Assembly (NCBI GenBank): GCA_936432065.2
Contig: OW386293.2
Location: forward strand, 49,323,923 to 49,387,922
Source of the DNA: Rutpela maculata
Taxonomy: Eukaryota; Arthropoda; Insecta; Coleoptera; Cerambycidae
Reading direction: 5' to 3'
DNA: 64,000 bases
In this document: positions 20,846 through 31,028 of the stretch, piece after piece
Position numbering within the stretch: position 1 is the first letter of the stretch
Layout: each line of letters begins with the position of its first letter
Notes under the pieces: generated by a model
The model's input: only the letters and a program-made list of their open reading frames with translations
Database searches by the model: none
Told to the model about the DNA's origin: nothing
Position numbers and translations under genes: made by a program

Positions 20846-21047
20846 CGATGTCTGAATTCCCCGCGGTTCAAGACACACGCAATTTTGGTAGATGAGTGTA
20901 TTATGATAGTTAGTATGTATGAATACTACTTAGTGTAATATAATTTTTGATTGATGTAATCTGTCACTAATATTCTAATTGTATTTTCAATTATAAAATA
21001 AACACTCAGATAATTATAAATATCGTGTCTTCCAGTTAATTCTATCA
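20840..21047 (+). repeat. Copia 3' LTR
   Basis: 208 bp. Relative to the 5' LTR it has G for T at the sixth base and one extra T in the TTTTGG run near 20885. Confidence 0.95.
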
Positions 21048-21052
21048 GAATA

Positions 21053-21290
21053 GTTCTACCAAGAAACAATTTATTTGATAAATTGGATGAACAACAGTTT
21101 AAAATGAGATTTCATATGTTGAAACACAGTGCAACTATTAGCAGATTTATTAGGTGACATTGATGATCCTACAAACCAAAGAAATCAACCCATATCAAAA
21201 ATAAATCAGATACTAATAACACTTCGATTTTATTACGTAATATTGCTTTTGACCTGTGCAACGATGATCTCTTTTTTCAGATCACTAAAA
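21053..21290 (+). pseudogene. Harbinger transposase, continuation
   Basis: The frame resumes as VLPRNNLFDKLDEQQFKMRF, then a 1-nt slip, then TVQLLADLLGDIDDPTNQRN and ISKINQILITLRFY. Harbinger proteins carry the line F..RFR-SK-TV..LL..I...L-P-NQLL-ALRF-A-G here. After LRFY the frame degenerates and the DDE catalytic core is missing, so no transposase can be made. Confidence 0.75.
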
Positions 21291-21577
21291 TTTGGGGAAC
21301 GTTTTTTTGTTTTTCACCATATTTGTTTTATACTAAAAGCGAAAAAACGTTGACAGGAAACAATTATTTTTAAGAATAAATGAACATTTAAATTTAAATC
21401 TGAGTGAAGTATAGCCCACCTAATATTGCTGGTAACTTTTAATAATCCAACTGTTTACTAACTGAAATCGTCAAACACATGGTGCACACGAATTATGCTT
21501 AGCTGACTGATAAATTTTATCAGTTTGATAGTTAACAACGGATTTGACTAAGTAAGTAATGGTGCATATGGCTGTTA

Positions 21578-21682
21578 ACATAAATATCCTTAACCGAGCC
21601 ACTATGCGTGAAAAAGATTAGTCTTTGAGTTTTATTATCGTTCATAGCCATATTATTGACATGTAGAGATGTATCGTCTGCA
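21578..21682 (-). pseudogene. Jockey-like RT segment with YADD box
   Basis: The minus strand contains the second half of the catalytic box (ADDTSLHVNNMAMND) and then KTQRLIFFTHSGSVKDIYV. It is bounded on its upstream side by the 21686-22222 MITE and downstream by the Harbinger element. The neighbouring segment at 22226 supplies CVAY, completing YADD once the MITE is removed. Confidence 0.85.
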
Positions 21683-21685
21683 TAG

Positions 21686-22222
21686 TAGACTGGCGGTACA
21701 TGACCAGTCAGGTGCAATGTTTTTAAAATGTATGCCAATCATATATATGAATGAAATTACCATGAATATGCCAGAAACGCAAATTTTAGGCAGTCGTCGC
21801 GTGCAAATCGATTTTCTTTGTTTTTTTTGTGTTTCTCTTTAATTTGTAAAATGGATGCCAATAGTGCCAAACGAAAAGCCTTGAAAAAAAAAATCTAAAA
21901 TCAAAATCATCCAAAATCAAGAACAAAAAAAATTTTACGATTTAATGTGCGCATCAAAAGTTGTTTTGCGCGCGGAAACTGCATGCCAATGAATTTCCGC
22001 TGGATTCTTTTTCACGGCTTTTCGTTTGGCACTATTGGCATCCATTTTAGAATTAAAGAAAAAAACAAAAAAAACAAAAAAAATCGATTTGCACACCCTT
22101 CTGCACGCGACGACTGCCTAAAATTTGCGTTTCTGGCATATTCAATAGTAATTTCATTCATATATATGATTGGCATGCATTTTAAAAACGTTGCACCTGA
22201 CTGGTCATGTACCGCCAGTCTA
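21686..22222. mobile_element. Foldback MITE with 3-bp TAG duplication, 537 bp
   Basis: Arms begin TAGACTGGCGGTACATGACC (21686) and end with the near-exact complement at 22222; pairing runs more than 150 bases. TAG flanks both sides (21683-21685, 22223-22225). Removing one copy plus the element rebuilds the RT words CVAYADD on the minus strand, so the duplication is three bases rather than the TA of mariner elements. No coding. Confidence 0.88.
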
Positions 22223-22225
22223 TAG

Positions 22226-22345
22226 GCCACACATTTTTGACGTAACATAAAATGGAATAAATTATTGACATATAAAATAAACAGGAGCGGGAGATGAAGT
22301 CTTGAGGCACCCCATGTGAAATAGACATATTTTTGGTGCTATTAC
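22226..22345 (-). pseudogene. Jockey-like RT segment with motif B
   Basis: The minus strand reads NSTKNMSISHGVPQD, then after a 1-2 nt shift LLFILYVNNLFHFMLRQKCV. The G of the usual GVPQG is lost, consistent with decay. It abuts the foldback at 22346-24006. Confidence 0.75.
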
Positions 22346-24006
22346 ACACAAAAAAAAAATGGTCAGAGCAGCGAAGCAGACCCATGTATCCCTATGTATT
22401 TTCGGTCGCTGAATCCGAATCCGAGGTCAAAAAAAATCGTACAGTTCCAAAATCATTAGCTAGAGCCAAAATACACCCTTGGAATGAGATAAAAAGAAGA
22501 TTAAGCTACGAGAATAGTTGCTACATCTTAATCAATCGAATTATACAAATTAAGGTTAAACAGCAGCGTACATACAATAGATATGAAACACACCCCCAGG
22601 GAGGGGTGAAAACTAGCCCCCATATATAGAAAAAACGATCCAAAACAGCAATGACTGCTGAAAAAGCTCGAAATGTCTAAGTTATGTTAAAGTGATAAGA
22701 AACTGCATTAGGTCCGACGTAATCTTCATAAACTGCCCCTATAGGGGCCCTATTAGGACCCTTAAGTTTAAAGGACACGAGAAAAACAAGAAAAAACGTA
22801 AAATACAACAGGATTTCTATTTTCATGGATGCTATGATTGGCTGAAATTGCGTAGTACTCTAAAATAGAACTAGAAACTTACGTACCATCAACGTGTTAC
22901 AGTGTCAACCCTCAGAGAGTGTGAAAACTATATAAGATTTAACTATAAAAAGTTACAGTGACTTCTATAAAAATTCGAAACACCTGCGTTGTATGGAAGT
23001 GAGAAGAAACTAGACTATGTTCGACGCTGTGCTTGAGAGTTGCGAGATGCCACCCCTACATCCGCAGGATGTTGGAAAAACAGAGAGAAACTAACCGGAT
23101 TTACATTTTTATGGAACTATAACGTTTCGAGTTTTTTCAGAAATCACTGTAACTTTTTTGTTGTTTCTTACAGAGGGGGTAGTTTTCACCCCTAGGGGAG
23201 TGGACTTGAATAATAACAGTGACACGTGACTTTCTAAGTCAAACTCTGAGTACTATGCAATTGTACCCAATCATAGCATCCATAAAAATGGAAATACTCT
23301 TGGATACATGTTTTTTCTTGTGTCATTTAAGATAAAGGGTGATTTTTGGCAACGCTGTTGAGGTAGTTTTCAATAATTAAGCCAAAACTACTGCCGACTC
23401 TTCTCATTTTTACAAACCTCCGGAGTTTCGAGCTTTTCGAGGGTCACTGCAGCTTTTTTCAAGTTGAATGTTGAATGTGGGTAGTTTTCACATCTTCTGA
23501 GGGTTAACACTGTAGGACGTTGATGGTGCGTAAGTTTATAGTTCTATTTTTGAGTCCTACGCAATTTCCTGTCGGATTTTACGTTTTTTTCTTGTTTGTC
23601 CTTTAAACTCTATAGGGCAGTTTACGAAAATTACGTCGGACCTGATGCAGTTTCTTATCACTTTAACGAAACTTAAACGTTTCGATCTTTTTCATCAAGT
23701 CATTGCTGTTTTGGATCGATTTTTTTATATATAGGGGCTAGTTTTCGCCCCTCCGTGGGGGTGTGTTTCATATCTATTGTATGTACGCTGCTGTTTCACC
23801 TTAATTTGTATAATTCGATTGATTAAGATGTAACAACTATTCTCTTAGCTTAATCTTCTTTTTACCCCATTTCAGGGGTGTTTTTTGGCTCTAGCTAATG
23901 ATTTTGGGGGTGTATGCTTTTTTTTGACCACGGATTCGAATTCAGCGACCGAAAATACATAGGATACATGGGTCTGGTTAGCTGCTTTGAACATTCTTTT
24001 TTTTTG
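22346..24006. mobile_element. Foldback element, about 1.66 kb
   Basis: Left-arm words GACCCATGTATCCCTATGTA and TTTTCGGTCGCTGAATCCG (22379-22420) pair with the right arm at 23935-23975. Further in, ATAGATATGAAACACACCCC near 22578 pairs with GGGGTGTGTTTCATATCTAT near 23758, and TAAGAAACTGCATTAGGTCC near 22699 with the complement near 23640. No coding. It separates motifs A and B of the jockey-like RT; the exact insertion ends are blurred by A and T runs. Confidence 0.75.
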
Positions 24007-24009
24007 TGG

Positions 24010-24200
24010 GGCTGTGTTATTGTTAAATCACAAACAAAGAGGAATGGGATAAACTGAGTATAATTAATAAACTGAATATAATTTCTCCACCAAAATAGGA
24101 TAAGAGACATCAGTCAAAGGTCTTGGAAAGGTCTGGTTTCAATATCGAAAATACTTTACAGGTATCGGTCTGTGCCACTAATTCAGTGGCTCATATTTTA
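24010..24200 (-). pseudogene. Jockey-like RT motif A segment
   Basis: The minus strand contains LSKTFD, a stop, and VSYPILVEKLYSVY in mixed frames, resembling the D-S-K-AFD-VSH-IL--KLY motif A line. Short and frameshifted, but in the right order and orientation for the fossil described above. Confidence 0.6.
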
Positions 24201-25324
24201 ATTTTTGTGCTTAGATAGCTCTTCAACAATGCATTACTAACAGTAAAGTGTCAAAAATACCCAACGGTTCGAAGATGCAACACGATTTTTTAATTTCTGT
24301 TGAAATGACGGCGATTTATTAAAAAAATCATTAATACATTAGTCCTAAAAGTCATGTAAATAACATCTCTTTTTTATTATCACAACGCATATTTCAACAA
24401 TCTTCGAAAAAGCGATCAAAACTAGAATGGAATCATTTATAAACAAATTTAAATTGTTATCAAGTAAACAATTTGGTTTTCTTGAGGGAACTTCAACCCA
24501 GACGCAATTTCAAAATTAGTTGAAAAAATATAACCCCTCCCTTCCATTTGTGTTTTTATTGACCTTGCGAAGGCGTTTGACACGATAAGTCACAAAAAAC
24601 TTTGGAACATGGGCACATACTATTGACCAGTTATTTAGAAAATCGATCCCAAAGAGCGAAAGTAGGTGATACATTAAGTAATCCCAGAACCCCATTTTAG
24701 GGCTTTCCACAGGGCACAGTCCTAGGACCAATTTTGTTTAGTATATACTTAAACGACCTGCTTACCTATCATTAGATGGCTTAATCATATCGTTTGCAGA
24801 TGACACTATAACATTTTTCACTGCACGATCTTGGAAGATACTAGTGCAACTTGTAAGTAAAAACCTGAAACCCATAAAAGACTGGTTCGATAATCATCTG
24901 CTTGCGATTAATATAGAAAAGACAAAATATCTACAATTCTATTCTTATGAAAGCCATCTTTCACAGTTCACAAACATCACCAAAGGGCAAAATCTATAAC
25001 ATATTAGTTATTCTTGACACCACCTAAAATGGAACTTACATATAGAAAACGTATGTAAGAAACTAAGGTATCTTATCTATATATTCAAGCAGCTAAAAAA
25101 TATATTAACAGAAAAATAATTAAAAACTGTTTATTATGGACTTATACAGCCGCAATTATGCTACGTTATCCTGGCCTGGGGTGGCATAAACAAAACCAAT
25201 TTAGACCCGCTAGAGAAATTACAAAAAAGATTTTTTTAAGTCATTTTTAAAAAAGATTACTTTTACCCGACAGATTTATTATATAATGGATTAGAATTAT
25301 TAACTATTCGAAAATTATATTGCA

Positions 25325-25576
25325 ATGCTTTTTATCTCTTTTGATTATCACACTAGAAGTAAAGAAAAAAATGTAATAACAGTACCTCGGGTCCAAAAAA
25401 CGATAGGACAAAAAAGCTTTATCTATTTAGCTCCTAGAATATATAATAATATTCTACCAGCAATTAAGAACTGTAAGTTAAACAAATTCAAATACGAAAT
25501 AAATAAATGGTTTCTTACTTATCCATTCCAAATACTGCACAGTTTTATTGACACTGGCGTCTTTTTGGTCAATTGA
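25325..25576 (+). pseudogene. Non-LTR ORF2 C-terminus
   Basis: An 83-residue open frame with YHTRSKEKNVITVPRVQKT, GQKSFIYLAPRIYNNILPAI and FKYEINKWFL, matching the usual jockey-type ending (R....PR-KT-GQ-S--Y--P-IYN-LP). It belongs to the plus-strand fossil. Confidence 0.7.
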
Positions 25577-25905
25577 AAATTACATTATTTACTTCTAAAT
25601 ATTAAGAAGAATTGTAAATTACAGCCTTAGTTATACTTAATATACTTATCAAATAATATGAATATACCTAATTATAATGTAACTCTTATTCGTACTGTTA
25701 TTGAATTTGAATAGAATTAATTTATTACTTAAGTTATTTTGGTCAATTGAAAATTGTATTATCTGCTTCTAAATATTAAGAAAAATTATAAAATATCGCA
25801 CTAGTTATACTTAATATGCTTATCCAATTATCAGAATATATATACCTAGTTATAAGTTTTATTCATACTGTTGAATTTGAATAGAATTAATTTATTGTTT
25901 AAGTC
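25565..25905 (+). repeat. Two-unit tandem duplication in the 3' UTR, about 170 bp
   Basis: TTTTGGTCAATTGAAAATTA at 25563 recurs as TTTTGGTCAATTGAAAATTG at 25737, and GAATTTGAATAGAATTAATT recurs at 25703 and 25875. Units differ by substitutions and small indels. Confidence 0.85.
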
Positions 25906-26379
25906 ATTTTTTTATAAAGAGTATTTTCTATAGTATCAGTATAGCACTCACGGCCAGTTTTTATAACTACATGAGGTTTACCTAAAGGTTTATTTTCTTT
26001 GTACCATTGTTCAATAAATAAGTAATTCAATCTTGTAACACTTGGTTCAATAAACTTTATTATTATTATTATCTTTCCAACGAGATAAAAATGTTATGAA
26101 AAGAAAACTAGTTTTACTAAAAGTTCAATAACACATGAGCAGGTGGAGCACGCTAATTGTTTGATATTTTAGAGGGAGTCCTATTTACCTGCTTTTAACG
26201 GAGTGTTAAATATATCGATAAGCTTCGGGATTAGTTCTTTGACATGATGTCAAAAGTCACTAACTAGTTAGATTCAGATTTAGTGCAGGACTACGCTATA
26301 CACAAGCACAAGTACGTTTGTTATCTAACTACTACGCAGTTCCTTCACTTTATTTTTGTCATTGTTATTCAAAATATAT

Positions 26380-26690
26380 GGTGTTAAAACACGATGGCTG
26401 TCCAGCTCAACTTCCGACCACAATACGTCAGTGGCTGGATGAAGAGTATCCAAATAATTGGATCGGTAGGGGAAGACCAATTCCTTGGCCTACGAGATGA
26501 TCTGACTTAATCCAATTGGATTTTCCTGTATGGGGCATCTGAAGGAGTTGGTATACAAAACACCGGTGAACTCTGTAGAACAAATGAAAAACAGTTTCAC
26601 TTTAAGAGTGACCAAAACAGAAGTGAGGAAGAAACTTTATATCCGTATGCGGAACGGAGGTTCTCATTTTGAACAAGAGTTGCAATAATA
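26380..26690 (+). pseudogene. Tc1/mariner-superfamily transposase C-terminal half
   Basis: Reads VLKHDGCPAQLPTTIRQWLD, then NNWIGRGRPIPWPTR, a TGA, and SDLIQLDF. These match the second and third catalytic regions (HDGAPAH and PDLTPLDFFLWG) of the IS630/Tc1/mariner families with WIGRG lines. After frame slips it ends with HLKELVYKTPVNSVEQMKNS and NGGSHFEQELQ plus TAA at 26686-26688. The N-terminal half is missing. Confidence 0.8.
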
Positions 26691-26859
26691 AATAAATTAG
26701 CTAACAACTTAAGATTATTGTTTCATTAAATTGTCAAGATTAAGCATATTTGAAACAATGAACGTACCTGACCTGCTCACCTTGTAACGAAGCGTATTTT
26801 GGCAATCCTAGTTGCACCCAATTAATTTATTGTGAATATATTATTTCAGTATTACCGTA

Positions 26860-27660
26860 CAAACACCACGACAGCGCGCCGGCAAATATCTACACTAGTC
26901 AGAGTTCCCTGCGGAGAATTGACAGTCGATCCCAGAAGGCTCGCGCGTGCAGAAGTGCCTACCAGAGATCAGCCGTAAAACGAAAGTGGAGATATTTCAA
27001 TAACACTATTTTAAGTCACTGAAATCTGCTTTGGTGAAACTATTAAGTCGAGCCTGTGTCGCTTGATTCATGTACGCATCGAGATTTGACCATTTCTCCC
27101 ACTTTTCCGCCACTGATGGATATGGACTAGCTACCAGTCGAACTTAGAATGAATGGAGAGTTCCTCACGAGCTACCCTACAGACCAGAGGTGGAGAAGCA
27201 GGATCCAGAACTAAGTAAGTGTGACACCGAACGTTTCTAACAACAAAACAGAAAATAATTACAAACCCGTCGTGGTGAAATTTTATAAGTTCCGTTGATG
27301 TCACCGTATACTTGTACTCACCTTTCCTGCATGCCTCCCAATCTGCCTTCGTCTTGAACTAGGAGAGCTAGCAATTGGACTCGAGACAGTGTGCCAGTCC
27401 CGCCTGACCGACCGACCGACCGTGAAAGACGTGATCCAGCAGGACCAGCAAGTAAGTTTGGTGAAGTAATCCTTCAAGTTGTGCAAGTACCGAGAAACCA
27501 CAAATCACAAGTCAAGCCTACGTCATTAGCGGTGCGCAGAAGGTACAGGTATCTTTGGAAATATTGTTCTAGAGTCCGTTCAAATCACCGGAGAGGAATC
27601 AGTGGATACCAATCCGTCACCGAGAGCAGCCGTGCAAGGAGAATATAAGGGTAAGAATAA
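26860..27660. other. Unassigned block of higher GC content
   Basis: More GC-rich than its surroundings, with CCGACCGACCGACCG near 27407 and a donor-like AAGTAAGTGTG near 27213. An 85-residue plus-strand frame (27391-27648) has no recognisable domain. It could be the 5' leader of an LTR or non-LTR element or an exon of a host gene; I cannot decide. Confidence 0.35.
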
Positions 27661-27729
27661 TATTAATAATAATAGGTAATGACTTGACTGATACTAGGGA
27701 CTTGCATTATCATTTGCCTTTATTTATTT

Positions 27730-28235
27730 CAATGTTTTCCGATTAAATTCTATGTTCTCAAGGTACCAAGGGGCCAATCCATTTCTCTGAAGGTACGCCG
27801 TGGGCATAGGATGGCGCGCTGATGTTCAATCCGTCTCTCTGGAGGCAATCCGTATGTGGGCCGCTCTATTTTACTTGTTTTGCCGCTGTTACTGTTTTCC
27901 GGTTAAATCTTGTGTTCTCGAGGTATCAATCCGTTTTTCTGTAGGTACGTCGTAGACATCGGATTGGCACACTGATTTCATTCTCTGGAAGAGATCAGTG
28001 TGCATACCGCTTTAACCTTGTTTCAGGCCAGGAGGACGAGAGTGCTTTATTTGTTTTCCCGCTTTACTGTTTTCCGGTTAAATATTGTGTTTTCAAAGTG
28101 CCAAAGAGTCAATCCGTTTTTCTGTAGGTACTTCGTTGACATAACATTGACACACTAATATCCCCGGGGTCAATCCACTTCTCTGGAAAAGATCAGTGTG
28201 GTACCATTCTAACCATACCTTGTTTCAGGCTAGTC
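27730..28235 (+). repeat. Three-unit tandem repeat, about 170 bp each
   Basis: TGTTTTCCGGTTAAAT-type starts occur at about 27732, 27893 and 28068. Each unit continues with a CAATCCGTTTTTCTGTAGGT line and GATCAGTGTG-type line. Unit 1 is most diverged; units 2 and 3 also share CCTTGTTTCAGGC. Confidence 0.8.
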
Positions 28236-28799
28236 GCTGCAGAATTTGTTTTACTAATCTTACATCTTTTCAGCACTCAAAGTACTGGGTATTGGCCAAG
28301 TTTAACACCTAGATTTAATAATTGGTCATATAACTGTCCCTTGTTTGCTCCTTCCTGGTATTTGTCTGCAACCTAATCGATTCCGCCGCCTGCCCTCCTG
28401 TCACTTCCCACCGTTAACCGTACCCACACAACACAAGGCTGTCCGAGGGACGTACTATGGCAAATCCCATTTAGTATTTGGGCTTGCCTATGGACATCCT
28501 AATATCCCAGTTTGTATGCTTTTCGGCACTGTTTTGGTCATCCCAATGTCACAACTCAGTATCAGATAAAAGTAGTACGAGGGACGTCCTGAAGGATATA
28601 CCGGCGCTTGTACTAAGGACGTACCAGGACATCCCGGGATATTTCAGGATGTCCTAAGTATTAGGAATAGGCTGTACAAATTACATGCTGAAATGTCCCA
28701 GGATATCCTACGGACTGCAAATAGATATCCACGGGCAACTTAATTTTTCTGTTTCTTGGTGGGATCCTCTGGCACATGTTTTCTTCTAGAACAATATCC

Positions 28800-28926
28800 G
28801 TAAAATCAACAAAATAATACAATTATCCAGTATTTTACTGGAAAATAACCTCTACGCCTGTGACTTTTACGTTATAGGAGTGTAGAGGTAAAATACTGGA
28901 CAATTGCATTATTTTGTAGATTTTAC
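28800..28926. repeat. Hairpin MITE-like repeat, 127 bp
   Basis: GTAAAATCAACAAAATAAT at 28800 pairs with ATTATTTTGTAGATTTTAC ending at 28926; arms are about 39 bases with few mismatches and also contain CCAGTATTTTAC. Confidence 0.8.
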
Positions 28927-29407
28927 ATACATTGTTTTAGGAGATAACATGTGGCAAAGAATTTCACCAAGAAACATAAAAATTAAGAAAATACCACAAC
29001 CAACATTTAGACAATAATGTTAAAAAAAATTAAATTGTAAGATTTTTAGAATTTTTGTCAAATAATGCACATTTTTGAAATATTTGCACTTGTCTATTAT
29101 TCCTTATAACTTATATGTAGTTTCTTGGGTTTATGGTCAGTTAAAAAATAAAATGTTATTTTCTTATACGATTCAGTTTATTAAGCATCGTCAAAGATAC
29201 TACAATTTTATAAAAAAACAGAACTATTTTGTATGTATAGAAATAAGTGCTACTTAAATAATAATAATAATATTTTAATAATAGAAATAAGCTAAACACA
29301 TTCAATATTTAAAAGCAAACTTGTTAGAAAAATGTAAAATAAATACCTATATTACTTTTGCAAATGTAACAATAGCCGAACATGAATTTTTAGGATGTAG
29401 CGCACTC

Positions 29408-29465
29408 CTACTCCTCTCTTCTCTTCTCTTCTCTTCTCTTCTCTTCTCTTCTCTTCTCTTCTTTG
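29408..29465. repeat. (CTCTT)n microsatellite
   Basis: About ten pentamer copies, CTCTT on the plus strand. The minus-strand open frame over it (REEKRREEK) is simply its translation. Confidence 0.95.
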
Positions 29466-30523
29466 CCACGCTCTTCTCTTTTGCACTTCTCGGCCAATCT
29501 TTCACCAGCTTCTCTGCTTCGTTTTCCATAATATACTCATTCTTGGGTGCAGCTAAAATAAACGTAGTTATTATTATTTGAACCAGTATTATTAAAAAAA
29601 TATATGAAAAATGGGCCAGATGAAAATAATAGAAATTATTGAAGGATATAGATATGACCTATAGCACTCAGTGAATAATATTTTACCGAATTATAAATTA
29701 AAATTCATAAAGTACTACACTGGCAAATAGAATTTTAAGATAAAAGATTGTAATAGGTAATTGTACAGTGGACAGACTGTATTTTCATGCAGTCTGTCCA
29801 CCTGTGTTCGGCCTGATATCGTATCATATCTTTCGTTTAAAAGTGTAATAAAAGTTTAAAATAATTATCTTAAAGCATAATATTTACTTACTTATTTTCA
29901 TCCACAATTAGTTGCTAGTTGGTTTAAATTATTAACTAAGTAGGCACATTATTTGTCGTCATTCTTAAATTCAATTTCATCAGGTTTATAGATTTGACAA
30001 TACTTAAATCACGAAAGTATTGTCAGTATTCAATTCTTGAGCCAAATTAATATTTTATTTTGTAGGTTTCTCAGTACTTAATTTTAAAATACGGGAATGC
30101 GAGTATAAATCCTCATTTTTTTTTTTAGCTTCCTTTGGCATTCTGAAAGTATAAAAAATCATATTAAATTTTCGTGGTTTAGACATTAATAACTAATTAA
30201 ATATTCAATCATAATCAGAATAATCAGATAAGTTTTTCATAACATGAAGTTTAATAGGTTATGTTATATTTTTATACATTTATACTCACTTTTTATAGTC
30301 TGGAATGAAGATACTCGAATAAAACAGAATTAAATAGATAAAACACAAAGATACAACTTTAAAATATTTCATACAGCCACGAACAATAATTATTATTTAA
30401 ATATTTGAGAAAATAAAAACTAATAAACCATGGTTGCTGTGTGTTTGGGGTATTTTCTAGTTGCTTTGGCCTGGCCAGTTTGGCCGGCCGGAAATCAAAA
30501 TGGCGCTTTATTTAAATATATTA

Positions 30524-30669
30524 GGGCCAGTTGTACGAACTAAGTTGAGCCAAGTTCAGCTTAAACCAAGATCAAAAGCCAAAGTTATGATTGTTACAAT
30601 AATCATAACCATCGCTTTTAATCTTGGTTCAAGCTGAACTTGGCTCAACTTAGTTCGTACAACTGGCCC
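30524..30669. mobile_element. PIF/Harbinger MITE, 146 bp
   Basis: Ends GGGCCAGTTGTACGAAC and GTTCGTACAACTGGCCC are perfect complements, and the arms pair for about 60 bases. TTA flanks both sides (30521-30523, 30670-30672). GGGCC ends and a TTA duplication are typical of Harbinger MITEs. A CATAACTTTGG-type variant lies near the loop. Confidence 0.92.
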
Positions 30670-31028
30670 TTAGAGACCTAATATTAGGGTACATTTTAAG
30701 GAGATTCGGGGCTCTTCATTGGATGTTCGTTCTTAATCCCTATTCAGGACAGCCCATTGACGTCCATAAAAGGATATCCTGGGATGTACTAAAATGGGCT
30801 GTCTTGAGGACGTCCTAAAATAGGATATCCTAAAAGGTACATCCGCTTCTCTATTCATTTTACGTACCGGGATATCCAGGTACGTCAATTTGTCATCCCA
30901 TATCCCGATTGTGCTGTGTAGGTATATCACCGCCATTATATCATAATTAACGTCATACACCCGCCTTGCTTCCATCCACCATAGTAACATCACCGTAGCT
31001 TAAAACCGTAACATCATTGTGACCGTAT

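Larger units (their letters stand above)
17392..21047 (+). mobile_element. Ty1/copia LTR retrotransposon, internally deleted
   Basis: Two LTRs of 207 and 208 bp (17392-17598, 20840-21047) begin TGTTA and end ATCA. They differ by one substitution and one inserted T. A 5-bp target duplication GAATA flanks the element (17387-17391, 21048-21052). A primer-binding site GGTTATGGGCCCAG follows the left LTR directly, and a purine tract GTAAAGAGGGGG precedes the right one. The internal part is only about 3.2 kb because the integrase core and RNase H are missing. Confidence 0.97.
16396..21574 (+). mobile_element. PIF/Harbinger transposon with hAT MITE and copia insertions
   Basis: Ends CAGCCATATGCACCATT (16396) and AATGGTGCATATGGCTG (to 21574) are perfect inverted repeats, flanked by TTA at 16393-16395 and 21575-21577. 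TTA is the classic Harbinger target. Removing the element with one TTA joins the surrounding minus-strand RT frame as SVKDIYV-KLLGIVLDD with no lost base, confirming both boundaries. The interior has Harbinger transposase fragments. Without its two inserts the element is only about 0.9 kb, so it is itself internally deleted. Confidence 0.9.
10990..24200 (-). mobile_element. Jockey-like non-LTR retrotransposon fossil hosting at least four insertions
   Basis: One minus-strand ORF2 can be followed through separated segments: palm motif A at 24010-24180, motifs B and C at 22226-22345 and 21578-21682, thumb and connection at 15882-16392, and the C-terminus at 11262-11425, with a 3' UTR to about 10990. 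Insertions lie between them at 22346-24006, 21686-22222, 16396-21574 and 11426-15881. Removing two of these (21686-22222 with its TAG duplication, 16396-21574 with its TTA duplication) rejoins the reading frame without gap. Stops and small indels are present throughout. Confidence 0.8.
24385..26075 (+). mobile_element. Plus-strand non-LTR retrotransposon fossil
   Basis: Fragments in order: IFEKAIKTRMESFINKF and SSKQFGFLEGTSTQ near 24405-24500, CVFIDLAKAFDTISHKKLWN near 24550, GFPQGTVLGPILFSIYLNDL near 24703, a SFADDTITFF catalytic box near 24790, and a C-terminal frame at 25325-25576. The 3' end is marked by AATAAACTTTATTATTATTATTATC near 26048. It is 5'-truncated and interrupted by stops. 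Its orientation is opposite to that of the neighbouring jockey-like fossil. Confidence 0.75.
28427..30922. mobile_element. Probable DNA transposon with subterminal palindromes, 2.5 kb
   Basis: CACACAACACAAGG at the left and the complement of ACACAGCACAATCGGG at the right look like imperfect terminal repeats. Both subterminal 200-300 bases are crowded with GGACGTCC, GGATATCC and ATCCCGGGAT-like words. The interior is AT-rich, with a hairpin, a microsatellite and a Harbinger MITE. No transposase or target duplication was found, so class and borders are inferred. Confidence 0.5.

Noticed and set aside
29347..29529. Minus-strand Lys/Glu/Arg-rich open frame
   Set aside because: It is the translation of the CTCTT microsatellite; length depends on repeat number.
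30733..30993. 86-residue minus-strand open frame
   Set aside because: Lies across the palindrome-rich end of a putative transposon; no domain.
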